A DNA stretch of 64,000 bases from positions 1 to 64,000 of the forward strand of contig NZ_JBEPMX010000002.1 in the NCBI RefSeq assembly GCF_040545925.1, read 5' to 3'. A model generated the notes under the pieces. It saw only the letters and a list, made by a program, of their open reading frames with translations. It was not told the DNA's origin and searched no databases. Positions within the stretch are counted from its first letter, which is position 1; every line of letters starts with the position of its first letter. Positions 15,761-24,397 of this stretch are shown piece by piece. The DNA comes from Alkalibacillus flavidus. Its GTDB lineage: Bacteria > Bacillota > Bacilli > Bacillales > Alkalibacillaceae. Position numbers and translations under genes: made by a program.

Positions 15761-16912
15761 TTACTCAAGAAAGTCTTTTAATCGTTTACTACGACTTGGG
15801 TGTCTCAACTTACGCAATGCTTTAGCTTCGATTTGACGAATTCGTTCTCTCGTGACGCCAAATACTTTACCAACCTCTTCAAGTGTGCGTGTTCTTCCAT
15901 CATCTAAACCAAAACGTAGACGTAGGACGTTTTCCTCGCGGTCAGTTAACGTATCTAACACATCTTCAAGTTGTTCTTTTAGCAACTCATAAGCTGCGTG
16001 ATCCGATGGTGACGTTGCTTCTTGGTCTTCGATAAAGTCACCTAAATGTGAATCATCTTCTTCGCCAATTGGTGTTTCTAAGGAGACGGGTTCTTGAGCA
16101 ATCTTCAAGATTTCTCGTACTTTATCAGGTGTTAAATCCATTTCTTCAGCAATCTCTTCAGGTGTTGGTTCACGACCTAAATCCTGCAATAATTGACGTT
16201 GAACACGGATTAATTTGTTAATCGTTTCAACCATATGCACTGGAATACGAATTGTACGCGCTTGGTCAGCAATTGCACGTGTAATGGCTTGTCTAATCCA
16301 CCATGTCGCATACGTACTAAATTTAAACCCTTTACGGTAGTCGAACTTTTCAACAGCTTTAATCAAGCCCATATTACCTTCTTGGATCAAATCAAGGAAT
16401 AACATGCCTCGACCGACATAACGCTTCGCAATACTCACGACTAGTCGCAAGTTGGCTTCAGATAAACGACGCTTAGCTTCTTCATCACCTTGTTCAATTC
16501 GGTTCGCTAGTTCAATCTCCTCATCTGCAGATAAGAGATCAACACGACCAATTTCTTTAAGGTACATACGAACAGGGTCGTTAATTTTAACACCTGGAGG
16601 CACACTTAAGTCTGTTAGGTCTAATTCTTCTTCTTTTGTAATGTTTTGCAACTTAGGGTCGTCGTTTTCGCCAATAATATCAATACCTTGATCAGCTAAT
16701 TGTTCATAAAAGTCATCCATTTGCTCTGAGTCTAAATCAAAATGACCTAATTTATCAGCGATTTCTTCATAAACGAGGACGCCTCGCTTTTTACCAGTTT
16801 CAAGTAATTGTTCTTTCGTTTGATCTAACGTTAACTCTTGCTCGTCACCTTGTTCTTGGTTTTGAGTCTGCTGTTGTTGTTCTTCTTGAGATTCGATCGG
16901 CTTTTCAGCCAT
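15761..16912 (-). CDS. rpoD: RNA polymerase primary sigma factor (sigma-A)
   Basis: A 383-residue housekeeping sigma factor. After an acidic, glutamine-rich N-terminus comes a short region 1.1, then region 1.2-2 (DPVRMYLKEIGRVDLLSADEE, NLRLVVSIAKRYVGRG, FSTYATWWIRQAITRAIADQ), region 3 and region 4.2 (LEEVGKVFGVTRERIRQIEAKALRKLRHP). I set the start at ATG 16912, 7 nt after GGAAGGAGG; the longer reading frame would use a TTG upstream of the SD. It follows dnaG in the classic macromolecular-synthesis operon. Confidence 0.97.
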   Translation of the reverse strand: MAEKPIESQEEQQQQTQNQEQGDEQELTLDQTKEQLLETGKKRGVLVYEEIADKLGHFDLDSEQMDDFYEQLADQGIDIIGENDDPKLQNITKEEELDLTDLSVPPGVKINDPVRMYLKEIGRVDLLSADEEIELANRIEQGDEEAKRRLSEANLRLVVSIAKRYVGRGMLFLDLIQEGNMGLIKAVEKFDYRKGFKFSTYATWWIRQAITRAIADQARTIRIPVHMVETINKLIRVQRQLLQDLGREPTPEEIAEEMDLTPDKVREILKIAQEPVSLETPIGEEDDSHLGDFIEDQEATSPSDHAAYELLKEQLEDVLDTLTDREENVLRLRFGLDDGRTRTLEEVGKVFGVTRERIRQIEAKALRKLRHPSRSKRLKDFLE

Positions 16913-16938
16913 TGGTACCCCTCCTTCCAAACTGATTG

Positions 16939-18768
16939 CTATAGCTTGGATTTATTACTTTTCTTTCTCAATTCAAGTATTTTCATACCTATTCGAGCTG
17001 CCGACTTCGGATCATTTTCCTTTTCAGCATTTTTTAGCATTGTTTCTAATGATCGAATTTCTTGATCCACATCAGCTTCTTTTAGTATGGCAAATAAATA
17101 ATCATCAAGTTCTTCTCTCTCTATTGTGTCATGGATTGGTAATAACGCTAACGATGCGACGAGTTGCTTTACGTCATCATCAGGCAAGCGTTCCATGAAT
17201 CGACTGACATCCGGCTCATTCCCTTCCTCATAATATGCGTACAAATAAGTGACTAACACTTGATGTTCCTGCATGTTAAATTTTGAGCCTAGACGTTCTT
17301 GGACTTGTTCAGCGACATATTGATTCTGTAACATATGAGCGATCAAATAACGCTCAGCATTTTGATATGCGGGAAATATTTCAGTTTTTTGTTGACGTGT
17401 CTGAGTTCGTTGCGATTCCGTTCTAGCACGTTTAGCTTGTTCATCACGCCGTTCATTTATTCTCCGACGTTCAGCAATTTCTTCATCTAACGAATCACGC
17501 TGCACTCCTAAATCTTGAACCAACTGTTTTAAATAGACATCACGTTCCACTGCATGATCAACTGTAGCGATTAAATCGAGAGCCTTTTCAATATACTCAA
17601 ATTGATCACTTTGTACGTGTAAGTTGTAGTCTTTTTTGAGATGGTTCAACATGAACGTCACGTATGTCTCAGCAGTACCCAACACTTGGTTTTGAAATTT
17701 ATCGGCGCCGTACGATTGAATAAAGTCATCTGGATCCATCTGATACGGTGTGTTGGCAATTAATACATCCAACCCAACTTGCTGTAGCATGTCAGCCGCT
17801 CGTTTACTCGCCTCACGCCCGGCTTGATCACCGTCATAACAAATAATCACTTTTGAAACATAACGTTTTAACAAGTGAGCTTGTGATTCTGTTAGGCTTG
17901 TCCCTAACGTTGCTACACCATGTTGTACACCTGCTTGATGAGCTTTAATAACATCAGCATATCCTTCGAACAAAATAATTTCATTTTCTTTTTGAGCTAC
18001 TTTTCGCGCGGCATGAAAGTTGTATAATAACTTTCCTTTTTGGAAAAGCTTAGAATCAGGGCTGTTTAAATACTTAGGTTCAACCCCTTCTTCTACTGCG
18101 CGACCACCGAAACCGACTATTTTACCTTGATGATTACGGATAGGAAAAATGACTCGACCTTTAAACCGGTCATTGAAGATATTCCCGTCACGCTGGCTAA
18201 GTAAACCTATACTAGCTAAGCTTTGTAGGTCAAAGCCCTTTTGTTCTAAAAAGGATGTTAAAAACTGGTCCTTTAACGGTGAGTAACCTATTTGAAACTC
18301 TTCGATATCATCGTCTGTAAATCCTCTATCATTTAAATATTGATAGGCTTCTTGCCCATCTTCTGTATAACGAAGAACATGATGAAATAATCGTCCTGCC
18401 CATTCATAAGCGTCAATCGCAGACTGTTCTGACTCTGATATAGATGATTCAGCAGATGATGGCACATATTCATCTGGAATCGTCTCGCCACTTCGTTTTG
18501 CAAGGGCTTGGACAGCTTCAACAAAGGATAAAGAGTCCAACTCCATTAAAAACTTAATGACATTGCCACCTTTGCCACAACCGAAGCAATGAAATATTTG
18601 TTTATCAGGAGAAACAGAAAATGACGGTGTATTTTCACCGTGAAAAGGACAAAGGCCAAAATAATTTCGGCCTTTATGCGTAAGCTGTATATGCTCACCA
18701 ATCACATCGACAATATCGTTTTGTGACATGATTTGATCTATTAATTCTTCAGGGATTTTTTGTTGCAT
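16939..18768 (-). CDS. dnaG: DNA primase
   Basis: A 609-residue primase making RNA primers at the replication fork. The N-terminal zinc finger has C40, H43, C61 and C64 (CPFHGE, FHCFGCGKGGN). The catalytic core holds the TOPRIM motif EGYADVIKAHQAG and ICYDGDQAG (about 260-345), and the helical C-terminus (about 450-609) binds the DnaB-type helicase. The ATG at 18768 has GGTGAT 4 nt upstream; ATGs at 18780 and 18774 lack an SD. The 250-bp AT-rich gap upstream probably holds the operon promoter, which I could not define. Confidence 0.95.
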   Translation of the reverse strand: MQQKIPEELIDQIMSQNDIVDVIGEHIQLTHKGRNYFGLCPFHGENTPSFSVSPDKQIFHCFGCGKGGNVIKFLMELDSLSFVEAVQALAKRSGETIPDEYVPSSAESSISESEQSAIDAYEWAGRLFHHVLRYTEDGQEAYQYLNDRGFTDDDIEEFQIGYSPLKDQFLTSFLEQKGFDLQSLASIGLLSQRDGNIFNDRFKGRVIFPIRNHQGKIVGFGGRAVEEGVEPKYLNSPDSKLFQKGKLLYNFHAARKVAQKENEIILFEGYADVIKAHQAGVQHGVATLGTSLTESQAHLLKRYVSKVIICYDGDQAGREASKRAADMLQQVGLDVLIANTPYQMDPDDFIQSYGADKFQNQVLGTAETYVTFMLNHLKKDYNLHVQSDQFEYIEKALDLIATVDHAVERDVYLKQLVQDLGVQRDSLDEEIAERRRINERRDEQAKRARTESQRTQTRQQKTEIFPAYQNAERYLIAHMLQNQYVAEQVQERLGSKFNMQEHQVLVTYLYAYYEEGNEPDVSRFMERLPDDDVKQLVASLALLPIHDTIEREELDDYLFAILKEADVDQEIRSLETMLKNAEKENDPKSAARIGMKILELRKKSNKSKL

Positions 18769-18977
18769 ATACATCACCATATATCATTTATTCGATAGAA
18801 GTTTTTAAATCCCTTCAAAAATCGACAGTTTACAATAGTTTTTATAGATTTAAATTTATTATCGCAATTTCCGAGGGACAATCTACGAGTAAATTCACCA
18901 CAAGTATGCATTATAACCTAAAAATCGTTTTAACGCCATTAGTTTGTTTAAAATTCATACTATGAAATCGACTTCAT

Positions 18978-19016
18978 TTCAAAAGAAATCGACCCGTCTA
19001 TATTAGACGAGCCGAT
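18978..19016 (-). terminator. Terminator after the PPDK regulatory gene
   Basis: A 12-bp stem with two G-T pairs (19016-19005 with 18999-18988) is followed by TTTCTTTTG on the minus strand. It separates ccpN-yqfL from the dnaG-rpoD operon. Confidence 0.8.
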
Positions 19017-19029
19017 CATGCCATTTGTT

Positions 19030-19827
19030 TCAACGAATCGTATTTAAAATAGCATTGGCTGTTTCTTCAACTGCTTTTGTTGAAACATTAATCGTTCGAC
19101 AACCAATGTGGTCGACAATTTTGTTGAAATAATCTATCTCTTCTTGAATTCGTTCGCTTCGAGCGTAATTTGCACTTCCATCTAACCCAAGTGATTTAAG
19201 ACGCTCATGACGTATGTGATTCAATTGCTCTGGTTCAATATTTAAGCCGACACATTTGCTCGGGTCAACTTGAAATAATTCCTCAGGTGGATCAACTTCA
19301 GGAACAATTGGGACATTGGCTACTTTCAACTGTTTATGTGCCAAAAATTGGGACAAAGGCGTTTTGGACGTTCTCGATACCCCAATCAACACTAAATCAG
19401 CTTTTAAAATCCCTTTCGCATCTCGCCCGTCATCATATTTAACAGCAAATTCAATTGCTTCAATTCGCTTATAATAATCTTCATCCAATTTATGCACCAA
19501 CCCTGGTTGCAAAATAGGCTCTTCGTTCAAATAGCCTTGCAAATGATCCATAATCGGACCTAACATATCCATTGCAATAACGTTGGCCTCATCCGCGCGG
19601 GCTTGTAGGTGCTTACGGAAGTCTGGTTTGACTAATGTATAAGCAATGATCCCACCATTTTCTTTCGCTGTTTGGACTGTTTCATTAAGCGTTGCTACAT
19701 CTTCAACGTAAGGAATTCGTTGTATACGCATTTCAGAATTGAGAAATTGACTAAGCGCTGCTTTCGCCATTAATTCAGCTGTTTCACCAACGGAATCGGA
19801 CACAATATAAAACGTATTCGGGTTCAT
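19030..19827 (-). CDS. Pyruvate phosphate dikinase / PEP synthase regulatory protein (YqfL, DUF299)
   Basis: A 265-residue bifunctional ADP-dependent kinase/phosphorylase of the PDRP/PSRP family, which inactivates or reactivates its target by threonine phosphorylation. The P-loop is GVSRTSKT at 149-156, and the N-terminus IVSDSVGETAELMAKAAL is characteristic. The start is 16 bp after ccpN, so they form the ccpN-yqfL operon known from B. subtilis, where YqfL also influences CcpN activity. The target enzyme is not in this window. Confidence 0.92.
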   Translation of the reverse strand: MNPNTFYIVSDSVGETAELMAKAALSQFLNSEMRIQRIPYVEDVATLNETVQTAKENGGIIAYTLVKPDFRKHLQARADEANVIAMDMLGPIMDHLQGYLNEEPILQPGLVHKLDEDYYKRIEAIEFAVKYDDGRDAKGILKADLVLIGVSRTSKTPLSQFLAHKQLKVANVPIVPEVDPPEELFQVDPSKCVGLNIEPEQLNHIRHERLKSLGLDGSANYARSERIQEEIDYFNKIVDHIGCRTINVSTKAVEETANAILNTIR

Positions 19828-19843
19828 TCATCGTTTCCCCCTT

Positions 19844-20473
19844 TTATAAATCATCTCGATTGACTAGGCCTACAAAAGCCTTAGTAATATTAGTTTTTGT
19901 TAATCGACCAATTACTTCCATACCTCGTTCATGTTCTTGTATAACAGGTAATGCATCAATTTGATTCTCGATTAACTTAATACTCGCATCTACGAGTAAA
20001 TCATTCTTTTGACACACTTTGATTTTCGGTAAACGCGTCATAATAATATGAACAGGGACTTCAGATAAATCTTGTTGCCCCATACTCGTCCTTAATAAAT
20101 CTTTTCGCGACAATACACCGACTAAAATACCGTGCTGATCCACAACAAAAAGAGTCCCGACGTCTTCTAAAAACATTGTCGTAATCGCGTCATAAGCATG
20201 AGTTTGATCATTGACAACGACAGGGACGGAATAATGATCACGTACGGTTAGTTTTTTGATTTTATCAGTTAAAAGCTCACTACCTGTCTTACCTGTATAA
20301 AAATAGCCAACACGAGGCCTAGCATCTAAAAAACCAGCCATCGTCAGAATAGCTAAATCTGGTCTTAATGTTGCTCGCGTTAAATTAAGTTCATCAGCAA
20401 TATTTTCTCCTGTGATTGGACCACGTTCTTTCACAATCGTCACAATTTGTTCTTGCCGATCCGTTAAATCCAT
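19844..20473 (-). CDS. ccpN: Gluconeogenesis repressor (HTH plus CBS pair)
   Basis: A 209-residue transcription factor with an N-terminal winged helix (DRQEQIVTIVKERGPITGENIADELNLTRATLRPDLAIL, about 4-42) and two CBS domains (about 78-135 and 142-205) that sense a nucleotide. In B. subtilis CcpN represses gapB and pckA under glycolytic conditions. Length, domains and coupling to the PPDK regulator all match. The glyQ and glyS genes that flank it in B. subtilis are absent between it and recO. Confidence 0.93.
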   Translation of the reverse strand: MDLTDRQEQIVTIVKERGPITGENIADELNLTRATLRPDLAILTMAGFLDARPRVGYFYTGKTGSELLTDKIKKLTVRDHYSVPVVVNDQTHAYDAITTMFLEDVGTLFVVDQHGILVGVLSRKDLLRTSMGQQDLSEVPVHIIMTRLPKIKVCQKNDLLVDASIKLIENQIDALPVIQEHERGMEVIGRLTKTNITKAFVGLVNRDDL

Positions 20474-20558
20474 TAACTTTCACCACCTTAAACGGTCATA
20501 AGTCATATGAATATTATACATTAATTTTAAAAATAAATAAATAGTATAACACATTTAA

Positions 20559-21302
20559 TCAATCTAACCTTAAGTCATTCATTTGTTGTAGAAATCGTTT
20601 CGACTTAATCGTATAACCTCCATAATAATCGTAATACTGATTCAGTATATTTTTAATTAGCTCAAGTGTTTCATCTTGAATCGATACGCTTCGTATACTT
20701 TTGATACTTCTTTGACTCATGAGACGAAGAACATGAAATACCTGTGGTGAAAGGTTAATACAATCTGTTGTGCTGTAACGGCATCGCTCACAAACGACGC
20801 CACCTTCGCTTACCGAAAAGCCAACAATGGGTTCTTCCGTGTGTCCATTGACACATTGATTCACAACAGGAGCAAACCCTGCTATATGATACATTTTTAA
20901 TTCATACATTAATGTAATGGCAAGCGGCGGATCGGATTCCATTCGCTCTAAACTGACACGAAATTCATCAAATAGCGGGGCGTTTGGTTGCTTTTCATCT
21001 AATAACTTCGTTGTTAGTTCTGCCATATAAGTTGCATAAGCCGTCAACATAATATCTTCTCTCACATGACGCATGCTATGTAACATTTCACCTTGATGTA
21101 TCGTCCCCATACCTTTACCGACATAGAGTAAAAACTGACCATAGATAAATGGCTGCGACACCGCAGCCATTTGACTTCGAGATTTTTTGGCGCCACGCGC
21201 TATGGCGCTTAACATGCCACACTCTTCGGTTAATAATGTGATAATTTTATTCGTTTCCCCGTAATCTTGTGTTTTGAGTACAATACCATTCACTTGTTGC
21301 AT
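20559..21302 (-). CDS. recO: DNA repair protein RecO
   Basis: A 247-residue recombination mediator that loads RecA on SSB-coated DNA in the RecFOR pathway. The N-terminal OB fold (GIVLKTQDYGETNKIITLLTEECG) and helical C-domain with a zinc-type cysteine cluster (NQCVNG and VCERCRYS) are present. I chose ATG 21302, 3 nt after GGAGAGG; the extended form would use a GTG inside the SD region. It lies downstream of yqzL and era, as in B. subtilis. Confidence 0.93.
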   Translation of the reverse strand: MQQVNGIVLKTQDYGETNKIITLLTEECGMLSAIARGAKKSRSQMAAVSQPFIYGQFLLYVGKGMGTIHQGEMLHSMRHVREDIMLTAYATYMAELTTKLLDEKQPNAPLFDEFRVSLERMESDPPLAITLMYELKMYHIAGFAPVVNQCVNGHTEEPIVGFSVSEGGVVCERCRYSTTDCINLSPQVFHVLRLMSQRSIKSIRSVSIQDETLELIKNILNQYYDYYGGYTIKSKRFLQQMNDLRLD

Positions 21303-21327
21303 AAGCCTCTCCACCCACTTTCCTACG

Positions 21328-21471
21328 TTATACGTTAGGTTTAAGTTTAGACGATTGAGGTGATGAGGATGGTTGCGTTTGTTTCACTTTCTCCATTTCA
21401 AGTTGTTTTGCTAATAAATAAGCTTCAACATTTCCGGTTTTCTCAAATAAACGCCAAGACATATTTAACAT
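21328..21471 (-). CDS. yqzL: YqzL family small protein
   Basis: A 47-residue reading frame, MLNMSWRLFEKTGNVEAYLL at its start, between recO and era. The W-x-x-F-x-x-T-G-x-x-x-x-Y-L-L core, the length and the place are those of B. subtilis YqzL. AAAGGTGG lies upstream, and its first As are in the arm of a small hairpin (21485-21504). A second in-frame ATG at 21462 is possible. The C-terminal half is polar with a serine and glutamine run. Function unknown. Confidence 0.85.
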   Translation of the reverse strand: MLNMSWRLFEKTGNVEAYLLAKQLEMEKVKQTQPSSSPQSSKLKPNV

Positions 21472-21572
21472 CCTATACGCCACCTTTCAGTTGTTGAACT
21501 GAAATCCTTAAGCTTATTTTCACCGAAATGAAACAGTTCATGAGTTAAAATAATTACCAATTAAACGCTTTA

Positions 21573-22478
21573 TTAATATTCATCCTCACGGTAACCGAAA
21601 TCACGCAAGTGGAATTGTCGATTGCGCCAGTCTTTTTGAACTTTCACCCATAATTCTAAATAAATACCCGTGCCAAGTAACGATTCTATATCTGAGCGCG
21701 CTTCGGATCCAATTTGTTTTAACATAGCTCCTTGCTTACCTATAATTATGCCTTTTTGTGAATTTCGTTCGACCACAATTGTGGCTTGGACATCTATCAT
21801 GTCTTGGTCGTCACGTTCTTTAATAGAATCTATGACAACAGCGATTGAATGTGGTATTTCTTCGTGTGTATGATGTAACACTTTTTCACGAATAAATTCA
21901 CTAATGATAAACCGCTCAGGGTGGTCTGTTAAATGATCTTCTGGGTAATATTGTGGCCCTTCTGGTAAATGACGACCTAAAACCGTCAACAGTTCATCTG
22001 TATTATTGCCTTCTAATGCCGAGATAGGGACAATATCGTCGAAGTCAAGCTTCTGTCGATATGTATCAATCATCGGTAATAGTTCATCTGGATGGACTTC
22101 ATCGATTTTATTGATCACCAGTACGACTGGGTTTTGAACTTGTTTTAATCGTTCAATGATATATTCATCGCCTTTGCCGTAACCTTCGTCGGCATTAACC
22201 ATGAACATAATCACGTCTACTTCATTTAATGTATTAACCGCCGACTGTACCATGAAATCACCGAGTCGATGTTTCGGTTTATGGACACCTGGTGTATCAA
22301 TAAAAACATATTGTGCGTCGTCTGTCGTTAACACACCTTGTATTTTGTTGCGGGTCGTTTGTGGTTTATCGCTCATGATCGCTATTTTTTCGCCAATGAC
22401 ACGATTCATAAATGTTGATTTACCCACATTTGGTCGACCGATAATCGCAATAAATCCTGAATGATATTGTTCTGTCAT
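21573..22478 (-). CDS. era: GTPase Era
   Basis: A 301-residue essential GTPase that helps 16S rRNA maturation and 30S assembly. G motifs in order: GRPNVGKST (G1), TTRNK (G2), DTPGVHKPKH (G3), NKIDEV (G4) and SALEG (G5). The C-terminal KH domain includes GIIIGKQGAMLKQIG, which binds the 3' end of 16S rRNA. The cdd gene that normally lies between dgkA and era is absent; a terminator is there instead, so era must have its own promoter. Confidence 0.97.
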   Translation of the reverse strand: MTEQYHSGFIAIIGRPNVGKSTFMNRVIGEKIAIMSDKPQTTRNKIQGVLTTDDAQYVFIDTPGVHKPKHRLGDFMVQSAVNTLNEVDVIMFMVNADEGYGKGDEYIIERLKQVQNPVVLVINKIDEVHPDELLPMIDTYRQKLDFDDIVPISALEGNNTDELLTVLGRHLPEGPQYYPEDHLTDHPERFIISEFIREKVLHHTHEEIPHSIAVVIDSIKERDDQDMIDVQATIVVERNSQKGIIIGKQGAMLKQIGSEARSDIESLLGTGIYLELWVKVQKDWRNRQFHLRDFGYREDEY

Positions 22479-22565
22479 AAGTCGCTCTCTCCTATTTTAA
22501 GCTTGTATTTTAAGTTTACTACAAACGGGATGAAAATTCACATAATCAAATGATGTGAGCCAATC

Positions 22566-22599
22566 GATAAAATAAAACCCGCCACTGTGAGCGAGTTTT
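22566..22599 (-). terminator. Terminator after dgkA
   Basis: AAAACTCGC/GCGGGTTTT (22599-22591 with 22582-22574), 9 bp with one G-T pair, is followed by ATTTTA on the minus strand. It separates the ybeY-dgkA operon from era. Confidence 0.8.
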
Positions 22600-22602
22600 A
22601 CG

Positions 22603-22962
22603 TTATATCAACGAAGTCCATATTTTAGGGACGAAAATGATAATTCCAATGAGCATTGCTGTGATTGAAGAGGTTAACACTGCTGCTGCACTAATATCTT
22701 TAATCCGCTTTGCTATTGAATCATAGTCTGGAAATAGGACATCCGTTATCATTTCAATTACAGAATTAATTAATTCTAACGTGACAACAAAACCACCAGC
22801 TATAATAATCCATAACCATTCTATTCGACTCAAGTCAACCACTAACCCAGCGAAGACTGTTATGACTAAGACGATAAGATGGATTCGAAAATTATATTCT
22901 TGAGTTAGCGCGATCTTAAGTCCGTTTAAGGCATAGTTTAAGCCGATCCGATTACGTTTCAT
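22603..22962 (-). CDS. dgkA: Undecaprenol kinase (diacylglycerol kinase family)
   Basis: A 119-residue membrane protein with three helices (about 32-48, 52-70 and 95-115). Family residues are ALNGLK near 12-17, the EYNFRIH entry to helix 1 and the signature ELINSVIEMITDVLFPDYDSIAKRIKDISAAAVL. Firmicute members phosphorylate undecaprenol in cell-wall lipid recycling. The start lies 11 bp inside ybeY, so translation is probably coupled. Confidence 0.92.
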   Translation of the reverse strand: MKRNRIGLNYALNGLKIALTQEYNFRIHLIVLVITVFAGLVVDLSRIEWLWIIIAGGFVVTLELINSVIEMITDVLFPDYDSIAKRIKDISAAAVLTSSITAMLIGIIIFVPKIWTSLI

Positions 22963-23425
22963 CGCGCTTCAATCCAAATGATTGTAAAATGGTTTCTTGT
23001 TTATGAAACATTGCTTTTTCGTCGGTTTCTGTCTCATGGTCATACCCTAACAAATGTAATAAACCATGAACGCCTAGAAAAGCGAATTCACGCTCAAATG
23101 AGTGATTATATTCATCTGCTTGCGCTTCCGCTCGGTCGATTGAAATGACAATATCACCTAAATGAACAGGAATATCATCACCTATAATATCCATCTCACC
23201 TTCACCTTGTTCTTCTAAAGCGAATGATATCACATCCGTCGCGTAATCTTTCCCGCGATAATCAGCGTTGATTTGCTGAATCGTCTCATCATCCACGAGT
23301 GTGACAGACATTTCTGCAGCATCATCAACTGCTTCTTGTTGAGCAGCATACTGTAAAACGTCATGTAATAACTGTATTAAATCATCTTGTACCTTTTCTG
23401 TTTCATCAATTAAGTCGATTTGCAT
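22952..23425 (-). CDS. ybeY: Endoribonuclease YbeY
   Basis: A 157-residue metal-dependent RNase acting in 16S rRNA 3' processing and ribosome quality control. The signature HGLLHLLGYDHETETDEKAMF (about 120-140) supplies the three His zinc ligands. The N-terminal half is notably acidic. It directly follows phoH; the pgpH gene normally found between the two is missing. Confidence 0.96.
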   Translation of the reverse strand: MQIDLIDETEKVQDDLIQLLHDVLQYAAQQEAVDDAAEMSVTLVDDETIQQINADYRGKDYATDVISFALEEQGEGEMDIIGDDIPVHLGDIVISIDRAEAQADEYNHSFEREFAFLGVHGLLHLLGYDHETETDEKAMFHKQETILQSFGLKRDET

Positions 23426-23440
23426 GCTAAAGCCTCCTCA

Positions 23441-24394
23441 TCACGTTTCATAAGCATCAATAATACGCTGGACAAGCGGGTGTCTTACGACGTCAGCCCC
23501 TTTTAGATAATTGAAAGAAATTCCTTTAACACCTGATAACTTTTCCTCCGTTACTTTAAGCCCTGATCTGACGCCTTTTGGCAAGTCAATTTGAGTAATA
23601 TCGCCTGTAACAACCATTTTTGAACCAAAGCCTAAGCGGGTTAAAAACATCTTTATTTGTTCTGGTGTTGTATTTTGCGCTTCATCTAAAATAACAAATG
23701 CATCATCTAGTGTACGCCCACGCATATAGGCAAGCGGTGCGATTTCAATCGTTCCGCGTTCCATCAATCTCGCTGTATGCTCCTTTCCAATCACATCATG
23801 TAACGCATCGTATAATGGACGTAGATACGGATCGACTTTTTCTTTCAAATCCCCCGGTAAAAAACCCAAGCTCTCCCCCGCTTCAACAGCAGGTCGTGTT
23901 AAAATCATTCGCTTCACTTCACCGTTCCGAAGCGCTTTTGCAGCCATTACAACTGCCAAATATGTTTTACCTGTCCCGGCTGGCCCAACACCGAACACTA
24001 AGTCGTTCGCTTTCATTGCCGCAACATAATCCCGTTGACCTAAAGTCTTCACACGGATTGGTTTACCGTTTTGATTTTTCGTTATCTCATCTTCAAATAA
24101 TGTTTCAAACTGTTCTAATTTATCCGTTCTAGCTAGTTCGATACCATAAATAATATCTCGTTCTGTAACGGTAATCCCTTTTTTAATAACATTTAGAACT
24201 TTTTGCAGTAAATCATGTACGAGTTCTATATCGTCTTTTTGACCTTCTATTTTAATTTGCCCACCACGTGTAATAATATTGACAGGCATAAACTCTTCAA
24301 TTTGTTTGATATTGCGATCATTCGTACCAAATAAATTAAGCGTATCGTTATGATCTTCAAGATGTAAATTGATACTTTGTTTATCTGCTTGCAT
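23441..24394 (-). CDS. PhoH-like ATPase (YbeZ type)
   Basis: A 317-residue protein with an N-terminal KH-like region (about 10-75) and a P-loop ATPase. Walker A is GVGPAGTGKTYLAV (about 130), Walker B is DDAFVILDEAQNTTPEQ (about 225), and RLGFGSKMVVTGD follows. It probably partners YbeY in RNA metabolism. It lies between yqfD and ybeY, 3 bp after yqfD. The gene is often named phoH in Firmicutes, although direct phosphate control is not shown here. Confidence 0.93.
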   Translation of the reverse strand: MQADKQSINLHLEDHNDTLNLFGTNDRNIKQIEEFMPVNIITRGGQIKIEGQKDDIELVHDLLQKVLNVIKKGITVTERDIIYGIELARTDKLEQFETLFEDEITKNQNGKPIRVKTLGQRDYVAAMKANDLVFGVGPAGTGKTYLAVVMAAKALRNGEVKRMILTRPAVEAGESLGFLPGDLKEKVDPYLRPLYDALHDVIGKEHTARLMERGTIEIAPLAYMRGRTLDDAFVILDEAQNTTPEQIKMFLTRLGFGSKMVVTGDITQIDLPKGVRSGLKVTEEKLSGVKGISFNYLKGADVVRHPLVQRIIDAYET

Positions 24395-24397
24395 ACA

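Noticed and set aside
21485..21504. An 8-bp hairpin touching the SD of yqzL as a third translation-gating structure.
   Set aside because: It covers only the first As of the SD and leaves GGTGG free, with no local promoter; too weak to claim.
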